Shown: positions 43,978 through 55,145 of the stretch, one piece after another
Layout: every line of letters begins with the position of its first letter
Position numbering within the stretch: position 1 is the stretch's first letter
DNA from: Emiliania huxleyi CCMP1516
Lineage: Eukaryota; Haptophyta; Isochrysidales; Noelaerhabdaceae
Direction: 5' to 3'
DNA: 64,000 nt
Assembly (NCBI RefSeq): GCF_000372725.1
Contig: NW_005200333.1
Location: 139,288 to 203,287, forward strand
The notes under the pieces: generated by a model
What the model saw: the letters and a program-made list of their open reading frames with translations, nothing else
What the model was told of the DNA's origin: nothing
The model's database searches: none
Translations under genes and position numbers: made by a program

Positions 43978-45396
43978 TCACACAGGGATGTGGCGTCTCT
44001 CAGCACTGTCTGCAGTCTGCACAAGGGACAGTGCGGTCTCTCCGCCATCTAGCGTGCCGCACCGCACTGTCTGCACCCGCGCAGACCAGGCGGCCGCGCC
44101 GGAGCGGCGGGAGCGGCGGTCCTGCTGCGAGTCCCACTCGACGAGCAGGCCCGCCCGCACTGCGTCGTATGTCGGGTCCCACAGAAGCCGCGAGATCGCG
44201 CGCTCGGCCCGGCAGCGGCTGCCCTCCTCGCCTCCGCCTCCGCGCCGGCGGGGCGGCGCAGGAGCCGTCTCGAGGGCGAGGGGCGGCGGCGGGCTCGCCT
44301 CGGCCGCAAGCGGGGTGTGGAAGGGCGACACGGAGGGCGAGGCCGAGGCCGAGCCGCGGGGGCCGCAGCGAGCGCCGCCTCGGCTGCCCTGCGCCGCCTA
44401 AGGAAAGTTCCGAGAGGCGTCGTGCAAAAGGCGCCGGGCAAGCTGCGCCGCCGCTGCGTCCCGGCGCCGCCGGGGCGTCGAGGGAGCCGCTCCCCGCCGC
44501 GAAGCCAACGGTGCGCACCCCAGCGCCGCGCAGCTCGCCCGTGCTGAGCAGGGCGGACGGCGCCGCCCCGCGCCGCGACGACCTGCCCGACGGCGACGAA
44601 GACGCGGGCGCGCTCCAGCCGGCGTGCGACTGCACTCCGCTGCGCGGTTGCTCGCTGCGGTCGCTCCCGTCGGAGAGCGAGCCGCCCCCCAGCGAGACGA
44701 CTCCCTCGCGGGGAGAGCTCCCCGCTCGTGGCAGGCCCTCCTCCCTGCGCCGGCTGCTCTGCAGCGCCTTCTTCTCGCGCCGCCGGCCTGCCGCCTGACG
44801 CAGGCGGGACGCGTGTGAGGAGCGCCCACGATGGTGGGCACGAGGGCCGCCAAAACTCGCACCGGAACGGGTATCGCGTCACTCGTGGCTGAGGAGCTCT
44901 GCACGCCCGCCGCCGCCGCCGCCGCCGCCTTGGCTTTGCCTTTGCCCTTTGCGCGGCCTCCCGACGGCAACTCCTCCCCGTCCGAAGAGTCACCGGCGCG
45001 CCGTGAGTTACGACGGCGGCGCCCGCCCGCGGTTCGACTGCTGTCTATCAGCAGCGTCTCGTCCGTCTCCGCAAAGAGGTCGAGTGGATCGAGGCCCTCC
45101 CCATCCCACTCGCAAGCGCTGCCGCGGCCGCGCCGCCGGCGACCGCGGCCCGCGCGGCCGTGCTGCGGCACGTTCTGGCGCACACTCGCCTCCTCGATTG
45201 AGGGCGCTTCCAAGTCGTCGATCTGAAAGATTGCTCCTTCACCGTCGGACGCATCGGACACAGCGCCTGGACTGCCGTCAAAGTACAGGCTTGCCGCCAG
45301 CTCGACGTTGCCGGCGGCTGCGAGCATGTGCCGCGCCGAGGAGGGCTCGAGACCAGTGAGCACGCAGAGCTCCGCGAGCGCCGCATCCTCGTCCAT
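43978..45396 (-). CDS. UBA-like domain protein, multi-exon, function unknown
   Basis: Exon 1 is 45396-44863 and starts MDEDAALAEL. Residues about 5-40 (LCVLTGLEPSSARHMLAAAG, then NVELAASLYFDG) match the UBA-like fold found in UBXD7/FAF-type p97 cofactors, which binds ubiquitin. An acidic stretch (FQIDDLEAPSIEEA), basic clusters and DLFAETDETLLIDS follow. A GT-AG intron (44795-44862) joins in frame to exon 2 at 44794 (AAGRRREKKALQS). Later exon limits are unresolved. A final frame near 44220-44100 reads ISRLLWDPTYDAVRAGLLVE, which faintly recalls DUF504. No UAS or UBX domain was found. Confidence 0.55.
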
Positions 45397-45429
45397 ATAT
45401 GCCACTAAGTCCGCGACCACGACGGCTCA

Positions 45430-47709
45430 AGCGGGGGGTGTGGTGATAAGTCCGCGGGCTTCGCTGCCACCGTGCCAAAAAAGAAAGTGCACTGAATGCG
45501 GCGCCCTGAGGATGGTGGCCCGGGTGGCCAAGCAGCGGGCGATACAAGTGACGCGCCACTGGCAAGCGGTGGGGATCCCTCTCGAGTCGCTCGGGATGGA
45601 GCGCTTCCCCACGCTAGCCGCCTGTCATGGGTGCGGCGGTAAATTCAACCCTTTTCCTGGCTCACAAGCTAAAGATGTTCACGGGCCCCCACAGGGAGGT
45701 CTCCCGTATGGGGAGCCCCGGGTACTCTTTAGCTGTACTCGTCTAGGCAGGGGTTGCGGTAAATTTCGCACACTGTTCCACGTCAAGCCGGAAGACGGAC
45801 CTGCGGCTACGGGAGTGGCTGAAGAGGTGGTTAGCGCCATCCTGGAACGGATTTCGGAGCGGGTGGAAGGAGAGGCGGAGGAAGGGATGAGGACGCGCCT
45901 ACGCCAAGCCATGCAGGGACAGGGAGTGTTTGTGTGCTTTTGTTGTGCAGCCCCTGTGGTCCGTGAGAAGAGGAGGCGAGAAGACGGATTGGCGGCGAGG
46001 GGGCGGCAGCCGCCACAGCAGGCGAGCGCACCCCGAGCCGGGGATGCACCTAGGGATCGGCCTTCCCCGACGCGGATCTTGCCACAAAGGACGCGAGGCA
46101 GCCCGGAGAGGTTCGTGCCGGCAGCAGACAGGGTGAGACAACGACGGGATGCGATCCGAGAAGCCGAGAGGGATCAAGAGGCCACGGTGGTGGGCGAGAA
46201 GGCGGTCCTGGCGGAACTTAGGGCGATCGGTCTGTCGGTCGCGGACAGCACCGGCGTGCTCAGGCCAGTACAGGCACGAGAGGTGCGGGGCTTGGCTAAA
46301 CGACTGGTCGGCTCGACAGATCTTCTTGGACAGGTTTTCCGGTGGGAGGGGGAGGACTACCTCGTCAACGATATTGCACCAGGACCGACGTCGGCGGGGG
46401 GACAGGCGATGAAGGCGTACGCCTGCTGTGTGAAGAGGCGTGTGGCATCGGCGGGCCCACTGTCCGAACACAACTCGGCCTTTGATATCCGGGCGGTGCG
46501 GGACCGAATCGAGAAGGACCAGGCGAGGGGGGATGCGACGCGACTACTGGGCAGTCTACGGCCTGATGCGGAGAGGGGGGGGGGGGAGAGGCGGGGCCGT
46601 CGACGAATCCGGGCCCTGCCCCCCCCCCTCCCCGAGGGGAGACGAGAGCTAGGCCCCCCCTCACGAGCGGGGTGGACGGCCGACACGTGGAGCCACGGCT
46701 GGAATGGCCGCAGAGGCAGGGGGCACCCCCCGAGGCCCCGCCCCAGGAGGTGCGGCGGCCGGCGCCGCCGCCGGGCCCGCCCCCGCCACCACCACCTCCG
46801 CCCCCGCCGCTGGAGCGACCGCTGGGTCGAGGAGCCGCCCCTGAGGTTCCGCACCAGGCGGTGCGGCCGCCAGTGCCGCCATCGTTTCCGCCACCCACAC
46901 TGCCATTTCCACCCCCGCCACTGGAACGGCTGCAGGGTCGTGGGGCCGCCCCAGCGGCTCCACACCGGGCGTTTGGGCCGCGAGGGCCGCCACCGTACCC
47001 GCCGCCCCTGCCACCGCCTCCACCCCCGCCGCCGGCGGGGCCGCCGCCGTGTGGACCCGCTCGGAATAACCTGGGGGGGCCGGGACCGCCCCGCCGGAAG
47101 CTGGTGTACCCGGGAGGAGGAGATGGGGGAGAGGAGTTACCGCGGTACGATAGCGGACCCGCCGGCGAACCGGAAAGCCGAGGCCGGAGGACCCGAGGGG
47201 GGGCTTGGGGTCAGTTGTCGGAGGAGGTGAGAGATGAGCTAACGCGGCCTCTGAGAGTGGAGTCGGGACGTACGGGCTCACCGAAGGAAGGCCAGCCGCA
47301 GTGGCAACCGGACCACCACGACCTTCGACAGGGAGGGCCACGCCTCCCCGAGCCTGGAGAGGAGCCGGCGGAGGGGGGGGGCGAGCCAGGGACGATAGAG
47401 AGGCCACGAGTGCGGGCACGACTCGCCGACCAGGGAGAGCGGGCTCGACCTCCCTGGGAGGGGTGGCGACACGATCTAAGGCCGCCGTCCTCGCCCGGGG
47501 AGACCCCGGCCGGGCCGTCGACGCTCTCGGAGGCTGCGGTACCAGTCGGAGGTGAAGCGGAGGCGAGAGACCTCGGCCAAAGAAGAGACATCAGAAACGG
47601 CTACAGCGACCGTCAGGCGACGCTCGGCTGGCGAATAAAAGAGCGAATCAGGGAGAACCGGAGCCCCGGGAAGTCGAGCAGTGGAACCCTGGGACGGGAT
47701 GCTGAGTGA
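45430..47709 (+). CDS. Unknown: Cys-rich frame overlapping a Pro-rich frame
   Basis: The first part (to about 46560) is protein-like: Cys pairs in CTECGALRM, CHGCGGKFNPFPG, CTRLGRGCGKF and CFCCAAP suggest zinc binding; VLAELRAIGLSVADS and VFRWEGEDYLVNDIAPGP look like a folded domain. The second part, best read from about 46570 to 47709 in another frame, is Pro/Gly-rich with repeated PPPPLERxxGRGAAPxxPHxA units and an Arg/Glu-rich end. Whether the two belong to one gene cannot be decided. No polymerase, integrase or protease motif was seen. A mobile-element origin is possible but unsupported. The start lies close to the divergent UBA-like gene. Confidence 0.4.
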
Positions 47710-47951
47710 GGACCTGTGTACGTGCGTGGTGTACAGCGTCGTGTCTACTAGCTCCGTGTAGAGGGGGCGTTCTGAAATCGATTGAAGTTAAGGGGAAACC
47801 CGGTACACGGAACCAACCCTCGGAGACCAGTGTTTACTTTACGGCCCTTTCCCTGCGAACGCGCACCCCCGGGGCTAGGGCTCTCTAGCCCGTAACCCGA
47901 TCCCGATCATCCGGCCCGCTGGGTGCGCTTCTGAGCTCCCCGGCCCTGGAT

Positions 47952-48311
47952 GTGAGGTTAATAACTGCACTCCAAGTGCTCCAAGTGCCCTCGCCGTACT
48001 CTCCGCCCGCCAAGCGGGCATCCTCCGCCGACTCGTCCGGCTACGACACCGATGTACCGGACGAGGTGCAGCAAGAGGCTGTACGCAAGGTCTGCGGCGC
48101 GCTCGGCATGTGGGAGCAGTTCGAGGCGGCGATGGCGGCGGGCGAGCTGCTCGAGATGCTCGAGAGCTTGCCGCGAGGGGCGGTCGAGGCCTCCGTTCGG
48201 CTGATGCGCGGTTACAACCGCACGGGCGAGTGGCCAGAGCCCATTCTCACCAGCCCTGCCCCGCAGCGCGGCCGCTCGCCAAGCCCCGTCGATGAGTGGT
48301 CAGATGGTTAG
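47952..48311 (+). CDS. Hypothetical small protein or exon (119 codons)
   Basis: A balanced, protein-like frame: SSADSSGYDTDVPDEVQQEA, then VRKVCGALGMWEQFEAAMAA, then GELLEMLESLPRGAVEAS, then LMRGYNRTGEWPEPIL and a Ser/Pro tail to the stop. Predicted mostly helical. It may be one exon of a longer gene, since no strong start context is visible. No family recognised. Confidence 0.4.
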   Translation: MRLITALQVLQVPSPYSPPAKRASSADSSGYDTDVPDEVQQEAVRKVCGALGMWEQFEAAMAAGELLEMLESLPRGAVEASVRLMRGYNRTGEWPEPILTSPAPQRGRSPSPVDEWSDG

Positions 48312-49014
48312 TGCCCGAGAGCGAGGGGTCCGGGGGGGAGCACAAACATAGGACGCCCAGCATTGCCCTCGTGCCGCCGAGTGCATATCCTATGCGAGAG
48401 AGATCCCTGTGCCCTGTGCCCAGCCCTCTCCGCGCGGCGATGCGCCCTCCCCCCTCGCTTTTGCAAAATCCTGCAAAGGTGGGGACGTGTCTGTCCTCGA
48501 CCCAGCCCTAGCTTGGGATGTCCGTTGTATTTATTTATTTATGTGCGAACCAGCGCCTATGACGCTCAAGAGTCAGGCGCGGAGCGCCGCCCGCGGAGCG
48601 CGCCCCGAAGAAAATTTTGAGGGTTGTGGAGGGCCTGATGCGATTTCTATTAAGGTTCTTCGGGCCCCTTTAGGGGGGCAAACCCTGCCCGGCCCCTAGG
48701 ACCCCAGGTAAGGCCCAGGTGTGGCCTAGGGCATCAGAAGGGACCAAGAGGAGTCCAGTCTGAGCCATAGAGCCCATGTCTTTGCCCCCGAAGGTCGCGT
48801 TCAAATGCCCGGAACGGACGTCACAGTGGTGTCCGGCCGGCGCGATCACCGAGCTGTGACGCTCAGGGAAGCCCGATGAGGAGGTGCTGGTTTCTTTGGC
48901 CAGGGCTGGCCTTCCCCCCGGGCTTCACTGTGCCAAAAAAGAAAGTCCGGCGTGGAGGGGGGGTCCCCCCGGAGGGGGCTCTGGGGCATTGTTGGGTTGA
49001 TCGCTCGTGCCGAT
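48312..49014. other. Spacer, no gene recognised
   Basis: Contains a gtgccaaaaaagaaagt motif at 48931 that also occurs at 45474, and G/C runs. Short frames lack motifs. Confidence 0.35.
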
Positions 49015-49127
49015 CGATCTCGGGTCGATCTCGGGTCGATCTCGGGTCGATCTCGGGTCGATCTCGGGTCGATCTCGGGTCTGTCTCGGTTCGGTCTCGG
49101 TTCGATCTCGGGTCAATCTCGGGTCGG
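49015..49127. repeat. Minisatellite, 11-bp unit (gatctcgggtc), about ten copies
   Basis: The first six units are identical; later ones vary at one or two bases (ctgtctcggtt, cggtctcggtt, caatctcgggt). Non-coding. Confidence 0.95.
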
Positions 49128-49323
49128 AATCCTCTAACAGTGCTCGCCTAACAACAAACTGCCCTCCTTTGCAGACCGCTGGGACATCCGTCCCACGCAA
49201 GACGGTCACGCGCAACCCACCAACCCTCCAGGGCCACACCACTCGCAAGACGGCATGCTCCAACCTCCATGCTGGCACTCAGAGTGGTGTGCGGAGCGAG
49301 AGGGCTTCGGGCGTGTGCGACAC

Positions 49324-50051
49324 TTACGACTGCAGCTGGCGCGCCGCACGCGCCAGCTTCTCCCTCGCCTTCACATAGTCCGCGAACGACGAGGGCTTCG
49401 GGGAGAGCTCGGCGAGGTAGTCCTTGATGACGCAGCACTCGCTGTCATTCTCGACGCAGCCGCCCACACCGACATCCTCGGGGTCGCACTCGGCCGAGTC
49501 AAAGAACACCTCGAGCCACTGCTTTGCGAGGGCCTCGGTCTCGACGTACACGAGGAGGGGGAGGAAGTGCACTCCCACCTGCAGCAACGTGGCCGCCTGC
49601 TCAGACCTATGAGAGCTGCACTGTGCGCTAGATTTTCACTACGCCTCGAAGGCCTTCTAAAGCGGACCGGCTGCCAGCGGCACTCGCCGTCGTTGAGGTT
49701 GAAATCGCCGTACTGGAGCCGGGCGCTCACCACGGCGCTTGCGTAGTCGGCACAGAGCTCGCAATAGCTTGAGCTGTCGGTCAGGGGAAGCGATGCGAGA
49801 AACTCCTTGGCGCCCTTACCGAGCTTGAGCGTCACGCCGTCTGATGTGGAGAGAGGGGCCACGGACGCCGACGAGAAGCCCTTGGAGTTATGCACAGAGT
49901 CCGGAAAATAGGCGGCACCGCCACCCCCCGCGATCCGCACGAAGCACTTGAGGATGTTGCACAGCTGCTTGTCGCTTGGCTTGTTCGGATCTGCTTTTGG
50001 CGCCTTCGCAGTCGGAGCGCTTGGGGCCTTGCCTTTACGCTTTGGAGCCAT
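49324..50051 (-). CDS. Unknown 216-aa protein, two exons
   Basis: Exon 1, 50051-49684, starts MAPKRKGKAPSAPTAKAPK (a basic, possibly nuclear-targeting N-terminus) and runs through LCNILKCFVRIAGGGGAAYF, GVTLKLGKGAKEFLASL and SARLQYGDFNLNDG. A 77-bp intron with gtgccg donor and tcatag acceptor joins in frame to exon 2, 49606-49324: SEQAATLLQVGVHFLPLLVY, ALAKQWLEVFFDSAECD and FADYVKAREKLARAAR. Composition and splice fit are convincing, but the family is not recognised. Confidence 0.6.
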
Positions 50052-50133
50052 TCGGTCAGCCTGAAGGTGGCACGCCTTCAAACCGAGCGGGGTGCCCCGA
50101 CCACTGGTGTGTGAGCGCCGTAATTCGTCTATT

Positions 50134-50136
<3 letters not shown>

Positions 50137-50198
<62 letters not shown>

Positions 50199-50206
50199 CT
50201 ACTCTA

Positions 50207-50280
<74 letters not shown>

Positions 50281-50283
50281 TGT
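50137..50283. repeat. Compound microsatellite (CT)n-(ctact)n-(CT)n-(GT)n
   Basis: About 60 bp of CT, four copies of ctcta, another 55 bp of CT, then GT. It lies upstream of the 216-aa gene. Confidence 0.95.
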
Positions 50284-50604
50284 GCCCAAAAAGAAAGCGC
50301 TCTCGAGTTGCGCCGAAAGGCGGGAGAAGCCGCGAGAGCAAGGGATCGGAAGGCGGGGGCGGCGTCGCAGGACGAGGCAGACGAGAACGACGCGACAGAG
50401 GAGGACGTCTGAACCACACGTGTCCCTCTCCATTCACACTCTCCCAGTCCTCCCTGGTTCTAGTGCCCGTCTTCTCCGCCCGTCGTGCGGAGTTGGTCGC
50501 ACCCTCGTGCTTCTTCGTCCTTTAGACGTTTCACCTAGAGCAAGCAGGGCGGCACGCCCCCAAGCCCACTCGCCAGCCGGGTGGGGCTTGCACGGAGGAA
50601 ACGA

Positions 50605-50826
50605 CAGGAGGGAGAACGACGAGAGTGGGACGACCGCGAGGTGGCATGAAGGTTGCAGCGAGAATCGGCGAGGGACTGCGAAGGGAGATAGAAAGAGGCA
50701 GACGACCAAGGGTCAGGGTGGGCGACGGCTGGCACCACACTCCTCTCCTTAAAATCCCTGTGTGGTGGCGGCGTGCCGTCCTCCCATCCCTCCCTTGGCT
50801 TCTCTGTTTTCTTTTTCTTTGCGGCA
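50605..50826 (-). repeat. Dispersed repeat, inverted copy of 33708-33935
   Basis: Reverse complement of the 33.7-kb repeat, with the same block order and scattered substitutions. No coding capacity. Confidence 0.8.
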
Positions 50827-50939
50827 TCCTCTTCTCCAGGAGATGTCTGCGTTGTTTATTTATTTAATCTCCGAGGGCGGACCGACTGCACTCCAACGTC
50901 CAAAAGTAAGGTAAGGTAAGGTAGACTTCTCCACACACA

Positions 50940-51461
<522 letters not shown>

Positions 51462-53519
51462 CTATGAGCGCTGGGCCGCCTCCGCCGCCATCCTGGCGGC
51501 GGCTGCCCTGGCCCTCGCAGCGACGGCAGCAGCACGCCTCATCTTTGTGGCGGCTCTCGCCTCCTCAAACGCCGCCTGAGCCGCCACCAGCGCTACCTCG
51601 GCATCCGCCTCCGCCGCCTCGGCCGCCGCCTCGGCCTCCTCCTCCTCGTCCGCCTCCTCCTCCGCCTCGTCCGCCGCAGCGTCCAAGCGCGCCGCCTCGG
51701 CCACCTCTGCCGACGCCGCCGCCTGGCTCTCCGGCGTGATGCCGAGCCGCATCCTCTCCTCGGTGAGCGTCTCGAGAAGCAGGAGAAGCCTCGCCTCCTC
51801 GGCCTTCTTCGCCGCCTTGGCTGCGGCTGCCTCCGACGGCGCCTCGGCACCCTCCGCTGGCGCCTCGGACTCCTGCGACGGCCCCGCAGCCCCGCCCGCC
51901 CCGCCGCCCTTCTTCTTCTTCTTCTTGCCCTTCTTGCCCTTGGCGCGCGTCTCCGCCTCGACCTCCGCTAGCAGCTCCTCGGCGTGCCGCGCCGCCTCCT
52001 TCTCCTCCGCCGCCCTCTGCGCCGCCCTCTCCGCCGCTCCCGCGGCCCACGCCGCCTCCGCCGCCGCCTTCTCCGCCGCCTTCTCCGCCGCCGCATGCTC
52101 CTCGAGGGCGCGCACGCACTCGGCGTGGCCCTTGTGCTTGGCAAACTGCAGCGCGGTCCCGCCCGCCGTAGTGCACAGCGTCGTATCTGCGCCCGCCCGC
52201 AGCAGGCGGAGAAGGGCGGCGGACTGGCCGTGGAAAGCGGCCTGAATCAGTGCGGTGTTGCCTTTGTTGCACCGAAGGTCGATCGCCGCGCCGTGCCTGA
52301 TCAGCGAGTCGACCACTTTCTCGTGGCCTTTGCCGGCGGCGCTCATCAGCGCGGTGCCGCCAAACTCGTATCCCTGGTCGACCACCGCGCCGTGCCGCAG
52401 CGCCAACTCGACCAGCTTCTCATGGCCGTTCAAGACGGCGAGACGCAGCGCGGTGATGCCCTTGCTGGTATGCAACGATACATCCGCCCCGCGCTGGAGC
52501 AGTGCCTCGGCCAGCCCCTCGTGGCCCTTCATCGTTGCGATCATCAGCAGCGTCACGCCGCTCGCACGAAAGCCGTCCGAAAAGACGTACTCGAACGTCG
52601 CGTTGACCCGCCCGCCGCCGTCGAGCCACGCCAGCGCCGCCTCCTCGCCTCGCCGAGCCGCTTGCACAACCTCCTCTGGCAACGCCCCGCTGCCCGGCTC
52701 GGCCTCCTCGCCGCCCTCGCCGCTCGAAGCAGAGGCCGCGGCTCTCGCACCCACCGCCGCGCCGGCGCCGCCTGCTTCGGCCGACGGCGCCTTGCTCCGG
52801 ACCGCAGCCACCTCCCCGAGATACGTCCTGAACGCCTCAACGCACTCGGCGTGGCCCTTCTCCTTGGCCCACTGCAGCGCCGTCTTGCCGTCCTCGTCGC
52901 GCAACGCCATGTCTGCGCCCGCCCGCAGCAGTCGCAGCACTACGGAGGGGTGGTTGAAGTAGGCGGCGAGCATCAGCGCGGTGCAGCCGTTGCGGTCTTG
53001 CAGGTCGATCTCCGCGCCACGCCGCAGCAGCAGGTCGACCATCCGCTCTTGCCCTCCCTGCGCCGCCGCTGCCAGTGCCGGCCAGGCCGAATCTTGCGAG
53101 TCTATCTCCGCTCCGTGCTGCAGCAGCACGTCCACCACCCGCTCGTGGCCGTAGTAGGCGGCAGTGTTCAGCGCTGTGTTGGCGCGACCGTTCTGCAGGT
53201 TGATGTCTGCGCCACGCTTCAGGAGGAGCTCGACAATCTGTGCGTGCCCGGCCTTCGCGGAGAAGATGAGCAGGGTGCATGGAGTATGGCCGTACTGAGA
53301 CTCAGCGTTGAAGAGCGTGTCCGCCTTCCCGCCTTCATTCAGCCACAGTCGCACCGGTCCCACGCAGCCGTCCGCAGCCGCCTTCAAGACGTTCTTTGGG
53401 AACCCATCACCCGGCCCGCTGCCGGCAGACGGCGGCGGCGGCGTGCGGAGCGCGGCCGTGGCGCGTGAGGGCGGGCCGGGCATGACAGGGTTTTTGCGAC
53501 GTCTTGGCTGCGGCGGCAA
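51462..53519 (-). CDS. Ankyrin-repeat protein with coiled-coil tail (ankyrin gene 4)
   Basis: A single exon of up to 685 aa, a close paralogue of the gene at 24607-26910. The start may be the ATG at 53483 (MPGPPSRATAAL), matching the paralogue. Two ankyrin arrays (about residues 45-230 and 310-500; units such as NTALNTAAYYGHERVVDVLL) flank an Ala/Gly/Glu linker. A charged helix, GKKGKKKKKKGGGAGG, the block LLLLLETLTEERMRLGITPE and an Ala/Glu coiled coil end the protein. The conserved K-tract and the 'LLETLxEERxRxGIT' block are also the most conserved non-ankyrin parts of the pair. No catalytic domain. Upstream lies an HSP110 relic. Confidence 0.85.
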   Translation of the reverse strand: MPPQPRRRKNPVMPGPPSRATAALRTPPPPSAGSGPGDGFPKNVLKAAADGCVGPVRLWLNEGGKADTLFNAESQYGHTPCTLLIFSAKAGHAQIVELLLKRGADINLQNGRANTALNTAAYYGHERVVDVLLQHGAEIDSQDSAWPALAAAAQGGQERMVDLLLRRGAEIDLQDRNGCTALMLAAYFNHPSVVLRLLRAGADMALRDEDGKTALQWAKEKGHAECVEAFRTYLGEVAAVRSKAPSAEAGGAGAAVGARAAASASSGEGGEEAEPGSGALPEEVVQAARRGEEAALAWLDGGGRVNATFEYVFSDGFRASGVTLLMIATMKGHEGLAEALLQRGADVSLHTSKGITALRLAVLNGHEKLVELALRHGAVVDQGYEFGGTALMSAAGKGHEKVVDSLIRHGAAIDLRCNKGNTALIQAAFHGQSAALLRLLRAGADTTLCTTAGGTALQFAKHKGHAECVRALEEHAAAEKAAEKAAAEAAWAAGAAERAAQRAAEEKEAARHAEELLAEVEAETRAKGKKGKKKKKKGGGAGGAAGPSQESEAPAEGAEAPSEAAAAKAAKKAEEARLLLLLETLTEERMRLGITPESQAAASAEVAEAARLDAAADEAEEEADEEEEAEAAAEAAEADAEVALVAAQAAFEEARAATKMRRAAAVAARARAAAARMAAEAAQRS

Positions 53520-53558
53520 TGGCTCCTGTGATTTCTTTTTTCTGACTTCGCGCGCTGC

Positions 53559-53826
53559 GACGCGGGTGCCGCCAGCGTTCGCAACGAGGGCGAGAAGGAC
53601 GAGGGTGCGGCCGGGAGATGCTCACGCTGTGGCCCGTTTGGACACCTCATTGTCAAGGATGTCAATGCCGCCGCGCCGGGCGATCGCGACAACTGAGAGA
53701 GAGATTTTTAGCAATACCTGTTTGACAACTGTGGACGCGCGGAGACGATTCTGAGTTCGCGCGTTCTCACGGCTGAGCCGAGTGGAGAGGCCGAGCGGTG
53801 TTTAGAGGCTGCGCGCCTCCGTTGCG
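53559..53826 (-). pseudogene. Second HSP110 relic: intron 1, exon 2 and intron 2
   Basis: On the minus strand this matches the HSP110 gene from the end of exon 1 through exon 2 into intron 2. It lacks exon 1 proper and everything past intron 2. At the intron 1 acceptor an extra 34-35 bp (gagagagagatttttagcaa plus atacctgttt) sits between two copies of gacaact, which looks like a small insertion with a target-site duplication. Confidence 0.8.
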
Positions 53827-54045
53827 CGTTGGCGTGGCCAATCACATGAGACATGTGAGGCCGCTTTTATATCGTTCAACACAGAAAAAAAAGACTTGCA
53901 TAAAAAACTCCAACGCGTCCAACAACAGCCATGGCGCAGCACCTCGCGACCCCGACCACCGAGCGTGGGCGGTCCAGAACGCTCTGCCGAAGGTCGCTCG
54001 GGAAGGCCTCCCGCGTAGAGTACGTAAGTTGCATGTTGGGTGCGG
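53827..54045. other. Spacer with a possible 5' exon (plus strand 53931-54021)
   Basis: ATG 53931 opens MAQHLATPTTERGRSRTLCR and reaches gtaagt at about 54022, a good splice donor. No continuation was found, so this is only a candidate first exon. Confidence 0.25.
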
Positions 54046-55072
54046 CTAGGCCTGCTCAACGGCGCGGAAGGCCTCCTCGACGGCGGCGAAGGCCCCCTTC
54101 GCGTGTGGGTGCGAGCACTTGTCGGGGTGCAGGCGGCGGGCGAGCTGGAGGAAGCTGGCCCTGCACGCCTCGCGCGGCGCGTGCGGCGGCACCCCGAGGC
54201 GACGGTAGACGCACGTGCTGCTGAGCGCCCTCTCGATGATGGCGCCGATCGGTTGCTCCGTCGCGAGCGGGTCGAGCTCCGCTGCCGCCGGCGCACTTGT
54301 GCCTGGTCGCTGCGCCGCCTCGCGCCCCAGCTCGCGATCCCGCCGCTCGGCCGCCTCCCGCAGCAGGCGCTTCTGCTCCTCCGCCGCGTGCCGCTGCCGT
54401 GCGGCGAGCTCTTCCTGCGAGCGCCGCAGCCACTCCTTCTGCGCCTCCTTCTGCGCCTCCCTCCGCGCCTTCTCCGCCTCCTTCTGCGCCTGCTTCTTGG
54501 CCGCTGCCGCTGCTCTCTTCTCCGCGGCGGCCACTGCCTTGTCCTCGGCGTCCTCCTCTCTCTTCCGCTTCGCCTCCTCTCGTCCGTCGGCTGCCGCCGC
54601 CGCCGCCGCCGACGCCTCTGCTCCGAGGTGGCGAGCGATAAGCAGCGCCGCCTCCTCCGCCGTCGCAGCCATGCCGAGGTGCGCATGGCCGAACACAGCC
54701 TGAAAGCGGCTGCCGTGCTTCGACACGCCCGTGAAGCCCGTCTGCGACTGCGACGACGGAATCAGCGTCAGGCCCTCGTCCGCTGCCAGCTGCTTCGCCT
54801 CGGCCGCCGTCATCGGCTCTGCCTCCGCCGCCGCCGCCGCCGCCGCTGACGCCTCCGCCCCGACGTGGCGCGCGTACAACAGCGCCGCCTCCTCCGCGGT
54901 CGCAGCCATGCCGAGGTACTCTTCACTTTGGTGCGACCCGAACACAGCCGCAAAGCGCCCACCCCGCTTCGACACGCCCTTGAAGCCGGTCTGCGACTGC
55001 GATGACCGCACCAGCGCCAGGCCCTCGTCCGCCGCCAGCTGCTCCGCCTCAGCCGCCGTCATCGGCTCAGCT

Positions 55073-55145
<73 letters not shown>

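Noticed and set aside
44100-44230. DUF504 domain at the end of the UBA-like gene
   Set aside because: Only 'RLLWDP' and nearby hydrophobics fit; exon structure there is unresolved.
45430-48950. Virus-like or LTR element spanning the two gtgccaaaaaagaaagt motifs
   Set aside because: No polymerase, integrase, protease or capsid motif was recognised, and the end similarity is about 20 bp only.
49015-49127. CRISPR-like array
   Set aside because: Units are contiguous 11-mers without spacers, in a eukaryotic genome; an ordinary minisatellite.
49324-50051. HUS1/RAD1-type clamp subunit
   Set aside because: Only a vague likeness in the first 60 residues; no conserved block could be matched.
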